Program-made: the position numbers and the translations under genes
Assembly: GCF_010731735.1 (NCBI RefSeq)
Contig: NZ_AP022588.1
Coordinates: forward strand, 1,550,001-1,614,000
Length of the DNA stretch: 64,000 nt
Reading direction: 5' to 3'
Origin: Mycolicibacterium sediminis
GTDB taxonomy: Bacteria; Actinomycetota; Actinomycetes; Mycobacteriales; Mycobacteriaceae
The notes under the pieces: generated by a model
Told to the model about the DNA's origin: nothing
What the model saw: the letters and a program-made list of their open reading frames with translations, nothing else
The model's database searches: none
Shown: positions 44,178 to 53,485 of the stretch, piece after piece
Layout of the letters: the number at the start of each line of letters is the position of its first letter
Numbering within the stretch: position 1 is the first letter of the stretch

Positions 44178-45062
44178 TCAATTAGCGAGCAACTGGGCGA
44201 ACGCTGCTCGGCAGGCGGTCACGGAGGGACGTCGCTCGGCGCCGGAGCGGCAGACGAAGGAGATGCCGCGCAGGTGGTGAAGGTCTGCCAGAGCAGCCGA
44301 AGCCACGTCCACACCAGCACCGCGCACGAGTAGGTCAGGTAGGAAGGCCGCAGCCACACCTGCCTGAACCATCCGGAGGTGGAACAAGAGGTCCGGCGAC
44401 TCGAACGCCACATCCGGCTCAAAGCCATTCTGGCGACAGATAGTTCGAGTCCACGCATTCGACTCGGTACCGCCTGGTTCCAGCACCCAACGCACACGCT
44501 TCAAATGTTCGAGACGTACAGCGTTCGAGTTGGCAGGCGGGTACACCCGGATGGGATCCTCCATCAGGAGTTCGGCGTGCAGGTCCGGAGGTGTCGAATG
44601 CGAAGTGCCGGGGTAAGTGTCGACCATCAGGACGTCGATCCGGCGTGACGACAACAGCCGCAGACCGGTTTCAGGTTCGACCTGCCGGTACCGAACATCG
44701 AGCTGCGGGTGAAGTTCATGCAAGCGGGAGATCACTCCGGGAACCAGCAGGCGGCTGACAGTGGTGAATGCGGCCAGTCGCAGCACACCGCGAACGTTGG
44801 TGTCGCTGGACGCCAGGTCGCTTTCCGCGCGTTCGAGTATGACCACGATGTCCTCGGCATGGCGCGCCAGCTCCTCGCCGGCATTGGTGAGGCGGACACC
44901 CCGGCCGACCTTCTCCAAGAGTGGTACGCCGGCCTGAGCCTCCAAGGCGCTCAGCTGCTGAGATACCGCAGAATGCGAATAGGACAGCGCCTGCGCCGCC
45001 GCACTGATACTCCCTCGTAACTGCACCTCGCGAAGTAAGACCAGCTTGCGCACATCCAACAT
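44178..45062 (-). CDS. LysR-family transcriptional regulator
   Basis: A 294-residue LysR protein. The N-terminal helix-turn-helix (LVLLREVQLRGSISAAAQAL, SYSHSAVSQQLSALE) is followed by the linker helix and an effector domain from about residue 92 (GVLRLAAFTTVSRLLVPGVI). Near the end, PSVTACRAAFAQLL is the typical last helix. It is divergent from the aminotransferase at 45305 and has a long dyad upstream, the usual layout for activation of the divergent genes. The co-inducer is unknown. Confidence 0.92.
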   Translation of the reverse strand: MLDVRKLVLLREVQLRGSISAAAQALSYSHSAVSQQLSALEAQAGVPLLEKVGRGVRLTNAGEELARHAEDIVVILERAESDLASSDTNVRGVLRLAAFTTVSRLLVPGVISRLHELHPQLDVRYRQVEPETGLRLLSSRRIDVLMVDTYPGTSHSTPPDLHAELLMEDPIRVYPPANSNAVRLEHLKRVRWVLEPGGTESNAWTRTICRQNGFEPDVAFESPDLLFHLRMVQAGVAAAFLPDLLVRGAGVDVASAALADLHHLRGISFVCRSGAERRPSVTACRAAFAQLLAN

Positions 45063-45072
45063 CAGCGGACGT

Positions 45073-45151
45073 CCATGCCAGGACCCTGAAACATGTAAGT
45101 GATTCTGACACGTACATGTTCGAAAGCGTCAATTTTAATGAATGGTTCTCC
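45073..45151. repeat. lysR promoter repeat (copy A, right part)
   Basis: These 79 bp upstream of lysR are closely similar to 61834-61913. The shared core AGTGATTCTGACACGT is identical in both. Confidence 0.8.
45091..45119. promoter_or_regulatory. LysR operator dyad ACATGTA-N15-TACATGT
   Basis: Perfect seven-base arms flank a 15-bp spacer that itself contains GTG-N7-CAC. It starts 29 bp upstream of lysR and lies 186 bp before the aminotransferase, a good position for autoregulation and divergent activation. In the second copy at 61.8 kb the right arm is destroyed. Confidence 0.65.
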
Positions 45152-45304
45152 GCAGTACGTTGGGCGTACCACTGAAGGTTGGGTGCTAATCGGTCGCGCA
45201 CGACGAGGTGGGGGCGGTGATCAGCGTCGAGGACGGGCTGCAGTTGCAGGACGGCTTCGTCGGCGGCCTAACTTCAGCGAGTTCCGATTTCGAAAGGTAC
45301 TGCC

Positions 45305-46579
45305 ATGACGGTAGATTCAGACATCCTCGATGGACCAGCATTGTGGTCCGCCCAAGCGCATCTTCCGTCTGTGCTCGGCCGACAACTGGTGATCGAACGC
45401 GGTGAGGGGGCCTACGTCTACACCGCGGACGGGCAGCGGTTGTTCGACGGTACGGCCGGTTTGTGGCACGCGAACGTCGGCCACGGTCACCCCGACCTTG
45501 CCGCCGCCGCGCACACCCAGATGTTGAAGCTCGAGACGTACCACATCTTCGGCCGCTTCGTGAATGACCAGGCCTTGGCGCTCGCGAACCGACTCGCCGC
45601 CATGTCGCCGATCGACAATCCGAAGGTGATCCTGAATTCAGGTGGTTCGGACGCGATCGATGTCGCATGCAAGCTCGCGCGCCGGCACTGGCAGCGCGAG
45701 GGGCGCACCAGCAAGACCACGATCATCAGCCGTGAGTTCGCCTATCACGGCCTGCATGCGTACGGAACCAGCATCGCCGGCCTGGAGTTCAACCGCGACG
45801 GTTATGGCACCGACTCCCTCGTGCCGGAGACACGTCGGGTGCCCGTACACGACGTCGATGCCCTCAAGGGCGTGATCGCGGACGTAGGCGCTGAAAACAT
45901 CGCTGCCATCGTGACCGAGCCCATTCAGGGCACCGGCGGCGTCAACCCCCCTCAAGCGGGTTATCTGGAGACGCTCCAACAGCTGTGTCAAGAAAACGAC
46001 ATCCTGTTCGTCCTGGACGAGGTCATCACCGGGTTCGGCAGGACCGGCTCGATGTTCGCCGCGGACAGGTTCGGACTGAGCCCCGACCTCATCACCTTCG
46101 CCAAGGGTGTCACCTCGGGTTATGCGCCACTCGGCGGCGTGCTGGTGTCTCCGAGTGTCTGGGAGCCGTTCTACGTCGATGACACCGCTACGCCGATCTT
46201 CCGGCACGGAGCCACCTACGCCGGTCACGCCACCGCCTGCGCAGTGGCCATGGCCAATCTCGACGTGCTGGAGCGCGATGGCCTGGTAGAGCGGGCCGGC
46301 GAACTCGAACAGCTGTTGCGCGTACAGCTCAATCAGCTGAACGCCGACCGCCCTAGCGTGGCTGATGTTCGAGTGGCCGGGTTCCTCGGGGGTGTCACCC
46401 TGCGGGGGGACCTGTCCGCGGAAGTCATCGCGGACAAACTGATCGACATCGGGTTCATCTCACGCCCCCTGCGCGGCAACACGCTGCAACTGAGCCCTCC
46501 CTTCATCACGACCGACGAGGAACTGACTCAGTACGTCGGCGCCATCTCCCACGTTCTGGTTGAGGAGGAGTCCAAATGA
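45305..46579 (+). CDS. Class III omega-aminotransferase (module D)
   Basis: A 424-residue PLP enzyme with YVYTADGQRLFDGTAGLWHA near the N-terminus and LNSGGSDAIDVACKLAR. The cofactor Asp is in LFVLDEVITGFGRTG and the PLP lysine is Lys267 (TFAKGVTSGYAPLG). It belongs to the omega-amino acid/putrescine/GABA-type transaminases. It overlaps the next dehydrogenase gene by 4 bp, so the semialdehyde it makes would be oxidised directly. Probably controlled by the divergent LysR. Substrate candidates are beta-alanine, GABA or diamines. Confidence 0.9.
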   Translation: MTVDSDILDGPALWSAQAHLPSVLGRQLVIERGEGAYVYTADGQRLFDGTAGLWHANVGHGHPDLAAAAHTQMLKLETYHIFGRFVNDQALALANRLAAMSPIDNPKVILNSGGSDAIDVACKLARRHWQREGRTSKTTIISREFAYHGLHAYGTSIAGLEFNRDGYGTDSLVPETRRVPVHDVDALKGVIADVGAENIAAIVTEPIQGTGGVNPPQAGYLETLQQLCQENDILFVLDEVITGFGRTGSMFAADRFGLSPDLITFAKGVTSGYAPLGGVLVSPSVWEPFYVDDTATPIFRHGATYAGHATACAVAMANLDVLERDGLVERAGELEQLLRVQLNQLNADRPSVADVRVAGFLGGVTLRGDLSAEVIADKLIDIGFISRPLRGNTLQLSPPFITTDEELTQYVGAISHVLVEEESK

Positions 46580-48069
46580 GCCCGGAACTGACGGCAGAGA
46601 GAAGCGTGCAAATCGCCGACCCACGGCAGGCTGCAGCGGCCGATGCAGTAGTAGCTGCCTTGACCTTGCCCAAAAGCGCGCGCAATGCCGACGTCTTCAA
46701 CCCTGCTACAGGCGATTTGGTGGCCGCCGTACCCGATATCGATGTCGACGGCGCGCTTCGCGCGGTGTCGGAAGCGGACGAGGCCGGCCGCGAGTGGGCC
46801 GCACGCACTCCCCGGGAGCGTGCCGATGTCCTGCGCCGCTGGTACGACCTGCTGATCGAGCACGCCGACCAACTCGCCTTGCTCATCACCCGGGAAATGG
46901 GCAAGCCGCTGGCTGAATCCCGCGCAGAAGTGACCTACGGCAGCGACTTCGTCCGTTGGTACGCCGAGGAGGCCGTGCGCCCGGGCGGTAATGTCCGGGA
47001 CCTACCAACGGGCGGTGGCACGTTGCTGACCCGCCGCGCTCCTGTCGGGCTCTCAGTTCTGATCACGCCGTGGAACTTTCCCCTCGCCATGGCGACACGA
47101 AAGATCGCACCGGCTTTGGCGGCTGGATGCCCCGCGGTCATCAAACCCGCGACGCTGACGCCGCTGGCCACATTCTTCGCTGTCGACCTTGCGCGACGAG
47201 CCGGGGTTCCCGACGAACTCGTCCGAGTCGTCACAACTACTAATGCGTCCGCATTCAGCGAAGCGATCCTCACCGACGCGCGGGTGCGGAAGGTGTCCTT
47301 CACCGGCTCCACCGGTGTCGGCAAGGTGCTGCTTCGGCTCGCCGCGGACAACGTCTTGCGTTCCTCCATGGAACTCGGTGGCGACGCACCGCTGATCGTG
47401 TTCGACGACGCCGATCTCGAGCGCGCCGTCAATGGAGCTTTCGCGGCGAAGATGCGCAATGGGGGTCAGTCGTGTATCGCCGCGAACCGCATCTTCGTCC
47501 AGGAAGGTATCGCAGACGCATTTGTCGAGGGTCTGGCCGAGAAACTCGCGGCCGCACGCGTCGGCGATGGCCTCGCCAACGACGTCGACCTCGGCCCGCT
47601 GATCGACGACCGTGCGGTGGCGAACATGCAGAAGCTCGTCGACGACGCTGTCGGCAACGGCGCGACCGTGCGCGCCGGCGGTACGGCCATTGGAGGTAGA
47701 GGTTACTTCTTCGAAGCGACCCTTCTCGATTACGTGCCGGTCACCGCTGAGATCGCCAACACCGAGATCTTCGGTCCCATCGCGGCAGTCCAGCGCTTCG
47801 CGACTCAAGGCGAAGCCATCGCCCGGGCCAACGACACCGTCTATGGCCTCGCCGGCTACGTCTTCACGGAGAACCTGGATCGCGCGCTCAATGTCGCCGA
47901 TGCACTGCACACCGGACTGGTTGGGATCAACCAAGGTGTGCCCTCCAGCGCAGCCGCACCGTTCGGCGGGATGAAACACAGCGGTATGGGCCGGGAGGGG
48001 AGCGCCGAGGGGCTCGAGGAATACCAGGAGACACGCTTCTACAACGTCGCCCGTCGCACAACTGAGTGA
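46576..48069 (+). CDS. Semialdehyde dehydrogenase (GabD/SSADH type)
   Basis: A 497-residue aldehyde dehydrogenase. Cofactor region LITPWNFPLAMATRKIAPAL, catalytic Glu in SMELGGDAPLIVF, catalytic Cys300 in NGGQSCIAANRIFV, and C-terminal FGGMKHSGMGREGS. This pattern is that of succinate-semialdehyde dehydrogenases. ATG overlaps the aminotransferase stop (ATGA). It should oxidise the semialdehyde product with NAD or NADP. Confidence 0.92.
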   Translation: MSPELTAERSVQIADPRQAAAADAVVAALTLPKSARNADVFNPATGDLVAAVPDIDVDGALRAVSEADEAGREWAARTPRERADVLRRWYDLLIEHADQLALLITREMGKPLAESRAEVTYGSDFVRWYAEEAVRPGGNVRDLPTGGGTLLTRRAPVGLSVLITPWNFPLAMATRKIAPALAAGCPAVIKPATLTPLATFFAVDLARRAGVPDELVRVVTTTNASAFSEAILTDARVRKVSFTGSTGVGKVLLRLAADNVLRSSMELGGDAPLIVFDDADLERAVNGAFAAKMRNGGQSCIAANRIFVQEGIADAFVEGLAEKLAAARVGDGLANDVDLGPLIDDRAVANMQKLVDDAVGNGATVRAGGTAIGGRGYFFEATLLDYVPVTAEIANTEIFGPIAAVQRFATQGEAIARANDTVYGLAGYVFTENLDRALNVADALHTGLVGINQGVPSSAAAPFGGMKHSGMGREGSAEGLEEYQETRFYNVARRTTE

Positions 48070-48144
48070 AACATGCTGCAAATCGGACGAGTTGAGGCCA
48101 ATCATGACAACCATCGGTGACCACAACCGGAGAGGACTGACGCG

Positions 48145-49035
48145 GTGACTGACATCAAAGTAGGCTGTGTTTTCCGCCCCGAAAATCCGCCGGAGAAACT
48201 GCCCGCCGCTGCTCTCGCAGCCGATGACGCTGGTCTCGACGAATTGTGGATCTTCGAGGATTGCTTCTTCAACGGAGGCATCTCCGCTGCGGCCATCGCT
48301 TTGGCCAACAGCAGCCGGCTCACCGTTGCGGTGGGCGTGCTACCCGCTCCGATGCGTAACGTCGCCCTTACTGCAATGGAGATCGCAACCTTGTGCCGGG
48401 TGTACCCGGGCCGGGTCCGCATCGGCGTTGGGCATGGTGTCCAAGACTGGATGAAACAAATTGGCGCCAAGGTGGATTCGCCGATGACGTTCTTGCGTGA
48501 GTATCTGATGGCTCTGCGATCGTTACTGGATGGCGACGAGGTCACGGTCGACGGCACGTACGTCAAACTCGATGGAGTCAAGTTGGCGTGGCCGCCGGAG
48601 CCGGGTGTCGATCTTCTTTGCGCCGCAACCGGACCGAAGACCCTTCAGCTCAGCGGTGAACTCGCGACGGCAACAGTCTTCGCCAGTTGGACGACACCGC
48701 AGATGCTGCGCGAGTCAGTCGTGAGTATTCGCGAGGGACAAGCCCGCCGCCCCGACGACGTACCGCACTCCGCGATCACGTACTTGCAGACTACATTTGG
48801 TGATAATGCCAAGGCCCGTGCCGTGGAAGAGCTGGAGAAGTGGGGCTTCGACACCACGGCGGATCTCGCTGCCTACGGCACCGCCCAAGAAGTGACCGAG
48901 GCAGCTGAACGTTGGGTAGATGCCGGAGCCGACACCATCGTCCTTCAGCCTGCCCCCGACGTTGATTTCACTGAATTCGTCACACTCGCCGCGAGAGAAG
49001 TGCAACCACTGCTCAACGGCAGGGCAAACAGATGA
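48145..49035 (+). CDS. LLM-class F420-dependent oxidoreductase
   Basis: A 296-residue luciferase-like TIM barrel. F420-family marks are the N-terminal IKVGCVFRPENPP, LDELWIFEDCFFNGG, RLTVAVGVLPAPMRN, PGRVRIGVGHGVQDWM and LLCAATGPKTLQLSGE. It probably uses reduced F420 (abundant in mycobacteria) rather than FMN; the substrate is not predictable. GTG start after GGAGAG. It follows the semialdehyde dehydrogenase by 75 bp and may be co-transcribed. Confidence 0.85.
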   Translation: MTDIKVGCVFRPENPPEKLPAAALAADDAGLDELWIFEDCFFNGGISAAAIALANSSRLTVAVGVLPAPMRNVALTAMEIATLCRVYPGRVRIGVGHGVQDWMKQIGAKVDSPMTFLREYLMALRSLLDGDEVTVDGTYVKLDGVKLAWPPEPGVDLLCAATGPKTLQLSGELATATVFASWTTPQMLRESVVSIREGQARRPDDVPHSAITYLQTTFGDNAKARAVEELEKWGFDTTADLAAYGTAQEVTEAAERWVDAGADTIVLQPAPDVDFTEFVTLAAREVQPLLNGRANR

Positions 49036-49229
49036 ACCACATGGAAGTGAGTCAGACCCGCACTGCGTCAACGGATCGCAGCCTGCGGTTTCTCCACATT
49101 GAGATGCGCTGAGAGACGAGGTGTGGCGCCGACTCTTCGTGCCGCACCGAACGCGAACTGCTGTAGACAGAGCTCGCGGGACTCGTGTCGAATTCTCCCG
49201 GGTAGCTGAATCGGGCCACACCCGACATT

Positions 49230-49244
49230 TAACATGTAGTGTTA
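49230..49244. promoter_or_regulatory. Inverted repeat TAACA-N5-TGTTA before SDR operon
   Basis: A perfect five-base dyad 61 bp upstream of the first module E SDR gene. Similar but imperfect versions occur before the module E permease (50995-51009) and the flavoenzyme (54517-54531). It is a candidate site for the module E GntR protein. Confidence 0.4.
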
Positions 49245-49305
49245 CATCGAAATGCGCGGTAGGGTAATACGCCTCTCGCCTGTGACCACCCCGAGGGAGA
49301 ATGGA

Positions 49306-50058
49306 TTGACGAACCGTCTGGCCGGCAAGGTGGTCGTCGTCACGGGCGCCGCGCGCGGAATGGGTGCCGCTCACGCTCGTGCGATGGCGCGGGAGGGCGC
49401 AGCAATCGTATTGTCGGACGTCTTGGACGACCTCGGAGAGGCGGTTGCTACTAGTATTCGCGCCGACGGAGGGCGGGCAACGTTCACACGAGCCGATGTC
49501 ACGAGCGCCGACGACTGGCAGCGCGTATTTCGCATCGCCACAGAGGAATACGGCACTCTGACTACCTTGGTCAACAACGCCGGCATCATTGGCTCGATGT
49601 TGGGCGCTGCCGACGAAACCGAGGAGGCTTGGTACCGCACCATTGCTGTCAATCAGACAGGGGTGTTCTTGGGTATGAAGTATGCAATACCGTTGATGCG
49701 GTCGGCCGGGGGAGGCTCGATAGTCAACATATGCTCCATCTGGGGCGTGAGCGGTGTCGGAGACTATCTGTCCTATCAAGCCAGTAAAGGCGCGGTACGG
49801 ATGATGACGCGCAGTGCTGCCATTGGTCATGCCGCCGAAAAGATCCGGGTCAACAACGTCTGCCCCGGCATGATCATGACAGAAATGGCGATCGAGGAGG
49901 GCGAGGAGAACAACGCTGCGCTCATCGCCCTCACACCCATGGGTCGCGGCGCCGAACCAAGTGAAGTGTCCGGTGCCATAGTCTTCTTGGCCTCCGACGA
50001 ATCGTCGTTCGTTACCGGTACTGAGATCGCCGTCGACGGCGGATACCTCGCGCAGTAG
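49306..50058 (+). CDS. Short-chain dehydrogenase/reductase (module E, first)
   Basis: A 250-residue classical SDR. Cofactor loop TGAARGMG (prefers NAD(H), as Asp follows strand 2: LSDVLDD), structural NNAG, and catalytic Ser, Tyr and Lys in ICSIWGV and YQASKGA. It ends with TGTEIAVDGGYLAQ. The TTG at 49306 was chosen because GAGGGAGA precedes it; in-frame GTG 49282 and ATG 49252 would add residues not typical of the family. It probably oxidises an alcohol linked to the diol pathway. Confidence 0.87.
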   Translation: MTNRLAGKVVVVTGAARGMGAAHARAMAREGAAIVLSDVLDDLGEAVATSIRADGGRATFTRADVTSADDWQRVFRIATEEYGTLTTLVNNAGIIGSMLGAADETEEAWYRTIAVNQTGVFLGMKYAIPLMRSAGGGSIVNICSIWGVSGVGDYLSYQASKGAVRMMTRSAAIGHAAEKIRVNNVCPGMIMTEMAIEEGEENNAALIALTPMGRGAEPSEVSGAIVFLASDESSFVTGTEIAVDGGYLAQ

Positions 50059-50100
50059 CGCTTGGACCACACGCAGCTGACTAGACGAAGGAGACGCAGA

Positions 50101-50853
50101 ATGGACCTAGAAGGCAAGGTTGGCATCGTCACCGGTGGCCACAAAGGGCTCGGTGCCGAAGTCGTCAATGTGATCGGCGAACAGGGTGGCCGTGTCGTCG
50201 CACTGTCGAGATCGGGTCGACCCGCGGGCGAGGTGCGCCCTGAGCACGTCATCGACGTGAGAGGGGACGTCACGGTCGAGCAGACTTTCCTCGATGCGAT
50301 CAAGCTCTGCATCGACACCTACGGCGGGTTCGACTTCATCGTCAACAACGCCGGAATACTAGGGGAGAGCCGGCTTCACGAGACGACGAACGAGCTGTGG
50401 GACGCCTTGATCGCGACGCACTTGACGGGCGCGTTTTGGGGTTGCAAGCACGCCGTCAACACTTTCCGCGAGCGTGCTACCCCAGGTGCGATCGTCAACA
50501 TCGGCTCCATCCTGTCTTTCACGGCGGATGGCTATCTCGGCGCGTACACCGCCATGAAGACCGGTGTGCTCGGTCTGACGAAGGCAATCGCTATCGACTA
50601 CGCCGCAGACAACATCCGCTGCAATTGCCTATGCCCCGGCGACATGGAAACCCCCATGATCGCGCAATATTTCAACGGCACTGACGATCCTGCGGCTGCG
50701 CGCGAAGAGATGGAGAACGCCTACCCAGGCAAGCGAATGGCACATCCGCGCGAGGTCGCTGAGGGGGCTGCGTTCTTACTGAGCGAGCGGGCGTCGTTCA
50801 TCAACGGCACCTCGCTCGTCGTCGATGGGGCGCTGATCGCCAAGACGTACTAG
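50101..50853 (+). CDS. Short-chain dehydrogenase/reductase (module E, second)
   Basis: A 250-residue classical SDR with cofactor loop TGGHKGLG, NNAGILGE, catalytic Ser in IGSILSF and YTAMKTG for Tyr and Lys. The end, INGTSLVVDGALIAK, is typical. ATG 50101 follows GAAGGAGA, 42 bp after the first SDR. The two are about as similar to each other as general family members, so they probably act on different substrates or different enantiomers. Confidence 0.88.
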   Translation: MDLEGKVGIVTGGHKGLGAEVVNVIGEQGGRVVALSRSGRPAGEVRPEHVIDVRGDVTVEQTFLDAIKLCIDTYGGFDFIVNNAGILGESRLHETTNELWDALIATHLTGAFWGCKHAVNTFRERATPGAIVNIGSILSFTADGYLGAYTAMKTGVLGLTKAIAIDYAADNIRCNCLCPGDMETPMIAQYFNGTDDPAAAREEMENAYPGKRMAHPREVAEGAAFLLSERASFINGTSLVVDGALIAKTY

Positions 50854-51188
50854 AGCAGGCCCGTCGGCGCAGTTGGCCTGGGGCGGAGGGGAAGCCGGCG
50901 GCCGCATGGCCGACCGGCATTTCTTCGTGTGACACCCCAGTGTTCCGGACACCGAGGTGGCTGCCCCTAGAAGCCCATCCCAAAGACGCTTGTAAAACAT
51001 GCATCATTAAATGAAAAATCATTGTAGGGTGATGCCTGCCACGCCTCGACTGGGCGTCGCAGCGCTGGACTGGCAACCCCATCACGCACACACGCCAAAG
51101 AAGACGAATGAGCCGCACTTGCCGATCCCGCGCTCCATCACCGTCGAGGGCAGTCCCCTCTCGGCATCACAGGATTTCGGAGACCAGT
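50854..51188. other. Intergenic region before module E permease
   Basis: This 335-bp region contains an unusually AT-rich stretch (50991-51026) with direct ATCATT repeats and a TAACA-N5-TGTTA-like dyad at 50995-51009. It is likely the permease promoter. No gene is seen. Confidence 0.5.
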
Positions 51189-52694
51189 GTGACCACGAGT
51201 AAATCCACCTCAGCGTCTGAACCACCCGCGGGCGAACTGGCCGGCGACAATGCGGCACTGACCGCCCTGGGGTACGAGCCCAAGTTCAAGCGGGAGATGA
51301 GCCTATGGGCAAACTTCGCAATTGGATTCGCCTACCTCTCTCCAGTGGTCGGCATCTACGTGACGTTCGCCATCGCGCTGGGCACCGGCGGACCGCCGAT
51401 GATCTGGACGTTGGTCATTGCCGGTGTGGGGCAGCTGCTCGTCGCAATGGTATTCGGCGAGGTGGTGTCGCAGTTCCCGGTAGCTGGTGGCATCTACCCC
51501 TGGGCCCGCCGACTGTGGGGTCGTAAGTGGGCATGGATGACGGGCTGGGTCTACATGTTTGCCCTCTTCGCGACCTTGGCGGCTAACACCTACGGTGCGG
51601 GGCCCTACCTCTCGGCTCTGCTCGGCGTCGACTACAGCGTGCATACCAGCATCCTCCTCGCAATTGCCTTGATGACCGTCGCTACATTCACCAACTTCGC
51701 AGGCACCAGGGTCCTTTCGGCAGTGGCCAAGTTCGGATTCGTCACCGAACTCATCGGCGCTCTCGCCGTGGGTGCGTGGCTGCTGGTGTTCAGCAGGCAC
51801 CACGGCCTGGACGTCCTCTTCGATACACACGGTGTTGGCGACGGCCGCAATTACGTCGCCGCTTTCCTGGCCGCCGGCCTCATCGGTGTCTACCAGTACT
51901 ACGGGTTCGAAGCATGCGGCGATGTGGCGGAGGAGGTCCCGGACCCGAGCCGCCACATCCCCAAGACCATGCGTATGACGATCTATGTCGGCGGCGGTGC
52001 AGCCATCTTCGTGTGTCTGGCGCTGATCCTCGCCATCACCGACTTCGCAGCCGTCATCAGCGGAGAGAACACCGACCCGATCAATCAAATCTTGTTGCAG
52101 TCCTTCGGTCCCATCGGATCAACGATCGTGCTCGTAGTCGTACTCATCTCATTCTTCGCGTGCACTCTGAGCTTGCAAGCCGCGTCGAGCCGCTTGATGT
52201 TCGCGTATGCGAGGGACAACATGATCATGGGCAGTCATCTGCTGTCGCGCTTCAATGAGCGCCTCGGAATCCCTCCGGCAGCGATCGTCGTGACCGGAAT
52301 CATCCCGTGCGTCTTGGTGCTCATTGCCCTTGTCTCCGAGGACGGTCTCTTCAAGATCGTCTCCTTCGCGACGGCAGGTATATACATCGGCTTCCAGATG
52401 GTGGTCTTGGCTGCACTCCGGGCTCGCCTGAGGGGATGGGTTCCGTCGGGCCCGTTCACGATGGGTCGGTGGGGCCTCCCGGTCAACCTAGCGGCGCTGG
52501 CCTGGGGCGTCGGTGCGGTGGTCAACATGATGTGGCCGCGCAACCCCGATGCAGCTTGGTATGACGATTATCTGGTCCTTCTCGCGGCCGTCGTCGTCGT
52601 GGGTATCGGACTCGTCTACATGCTGGCATCGGGACGGGCAGAAGACAGCACTGGCCCCTACTCGGATGCCATCCCGGTCAAGACGACCACCTGA
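51189..52694 (+). CDS. APC-superfamily permease (module E)
   Basis: A 501-residue transporter with about 12 membrane segments. It begins with SLWANFAIGFAYLSPVVGIY and has FPVAGGIYPWARRLWG and YYGFEACGDVAEEVPDPSR, the amine/choline-like GABA permease (AAT/ACT) pattern. The GTG at 51189 was chosen because CGGAGACC precedes it and the upstream frame is basic noise. It is convergent with the Cache gene. It probably imports the amine or diol handled by module E. Confidence 0.88.
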   Translation: MTTSKSTSASEPPAGELAGDNAALTALGYEPKFKREMSLWANFAIGFAYLSPVVGIYVTFAIALGTGGPPMIWTLVIAGVGQLLVAMVFGEVVSQFPVAGGIYPWARRLWGRKWAWMTGWVYMFALFATLAANTYGAGPYLSALLGVDYSVHTSILLAIALMTVATFTNFAGTRVLSAVAKFGFVTELIGALAVGAWLLVFSRHHGLDVLFDTHGVGDGRNYVAAFLAAGLIGVYQYYGFEACGDVAEEVPDPSRHIPKTMRMTIYVGGGAAIFVCLALILAITDFAAVISGENTDPINQILLQSFGPIGSTIVLVVVLISFFACTLSLQAASSRLMFAYARDNMIMGSHLLSRFNERLGIPPAAIVVTGIIPCVLVLIALVSEDGLFKIVSFATAGIYIGFQMVVLAALRARLRGWVPSGPFTMGRWGLPVNLAALAWGVGAVVNMMWPRNPDAAWYDDYLVLLAAVVVVGIGLVYMLASGRAEDSTGPYSDAIPVKTTT

Positions 52695-52704
52695 TCGGGC
52701 AGCG

Positions 52705-52758
52705 CAGCTCGCGCGGGTTGCGTGGTTGCAGCCGCGATCACGCCGCCTGCGCGAGCTG
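52705..52758. terminator. Long inverted repeat between convergent genes
   Basis: CAGCTCGCGC and GCGCGAGCTG pair perfectly over 10 bp around a 34-base loop, in the 80-bp gap between the permease and Cache gene stops. It could end both transcripts. Confidence 0.45.
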
Positions 52759-52774
52759 TGGGCCGTCCGGAGAA

Positions 52775-53485
52775 TCAATGAGCAGTGGTGAGGTACCAGG
52801 ACGTGCCGCTTATCGGCGCGCTTCGGCCCTGGGCAGTTGCCTCCTGTTCCACCACACCACCCAGCAGGGCGCCCGCATTCGTCGCGATGACCATGCCTTC
52901 GCTGCTGATGACGCTGGTCGGGCGAGGCATGTCCAGAAGATGGTTTTGGCACAAGGTTTGTAGCGTGGCGACAGTGATATCGGCAGCTACCAAGCCAATG
53001 AGTCGTTCGGACAATCTCACCGCCTGAGCAAAGGTCACGACATAGGCGTTCGTGCCACTGATGTCCACGAATGGACCTGAGACCACTGGGCCCTCCGACG
53101 TCGCACCTCGGTGCCACCACTCCGTCGAGGTCGTGTCGTAGAAGTCCATGGCGTCGGGTTGCAGACCGACCGCAAGCGGCCTTAGACCACCCCTGCTGTC
53201 TGGTTGGCGGCTACTGTGGTACCACCATCGTACCGCTGTGTCCGGCAACGCTTTTGGGTTCGGGAGGAATCCCATCCCAAGCACGGGTGTGTCTTGGCTG
53301 TCATAGAGACCGCGAACGAATGCCTCGAAGCCTGCTAGGCGCAACGCGGACTCGCCAGCGGATCCGGCGGCCTCCTCCTCGACGCGCGCGCGCATGGAAT
53401 CCAGCAGGACGTTGACCTGCTTGCTGAGCGTGACCAACTTGCGGCTGAGGCTTCTTCGCGCTCGAGCTGCCGACTCCCGCGTCAT
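52775..53485 (-). CDS. Soluble Cache-domain sensor protein
   Basis: A 236-residue protein. A helical N-terminal ~60 residues (RSLSRKLVTLSKQVNVLLDS) leads into a Cache/PDC-like ligand domain: LGMGFLPNPKALPD, WWYHSSRQPDS, DFYDTTSTEWWHRG and PFVDISGTNAYVVTFAQAV. No signal peptide or membrane helix is visible, unlike most Cache sensors. The start at 53485 overlaps the GntR stop by 4 bp, and the longer frame is noise. It probably binds the inducing amine or diol and acts with the GntR protein. Confidence 0.75.
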   Translation of the reverse strand: MTRESAARARRSLSRKLVTLSKQVNVLLDSMRARVEEEAAGSAGESALRLAGFEAFVRGLYDSQDTPVLGMGFLPNPKALPDTAVRWWYHSSRQPDSRGGLRPLAVGLQPDAMDFYDTTSTEWWHRGATSEGPVVSGPFVDISGTNAYVVTFAQAVRLSERLIGLVAADITVATLQTLCQNHLLDMPRPTSVISSEGMVIATNAGALLGGVVEQEATAQGRSAPISGTSWYLTTAH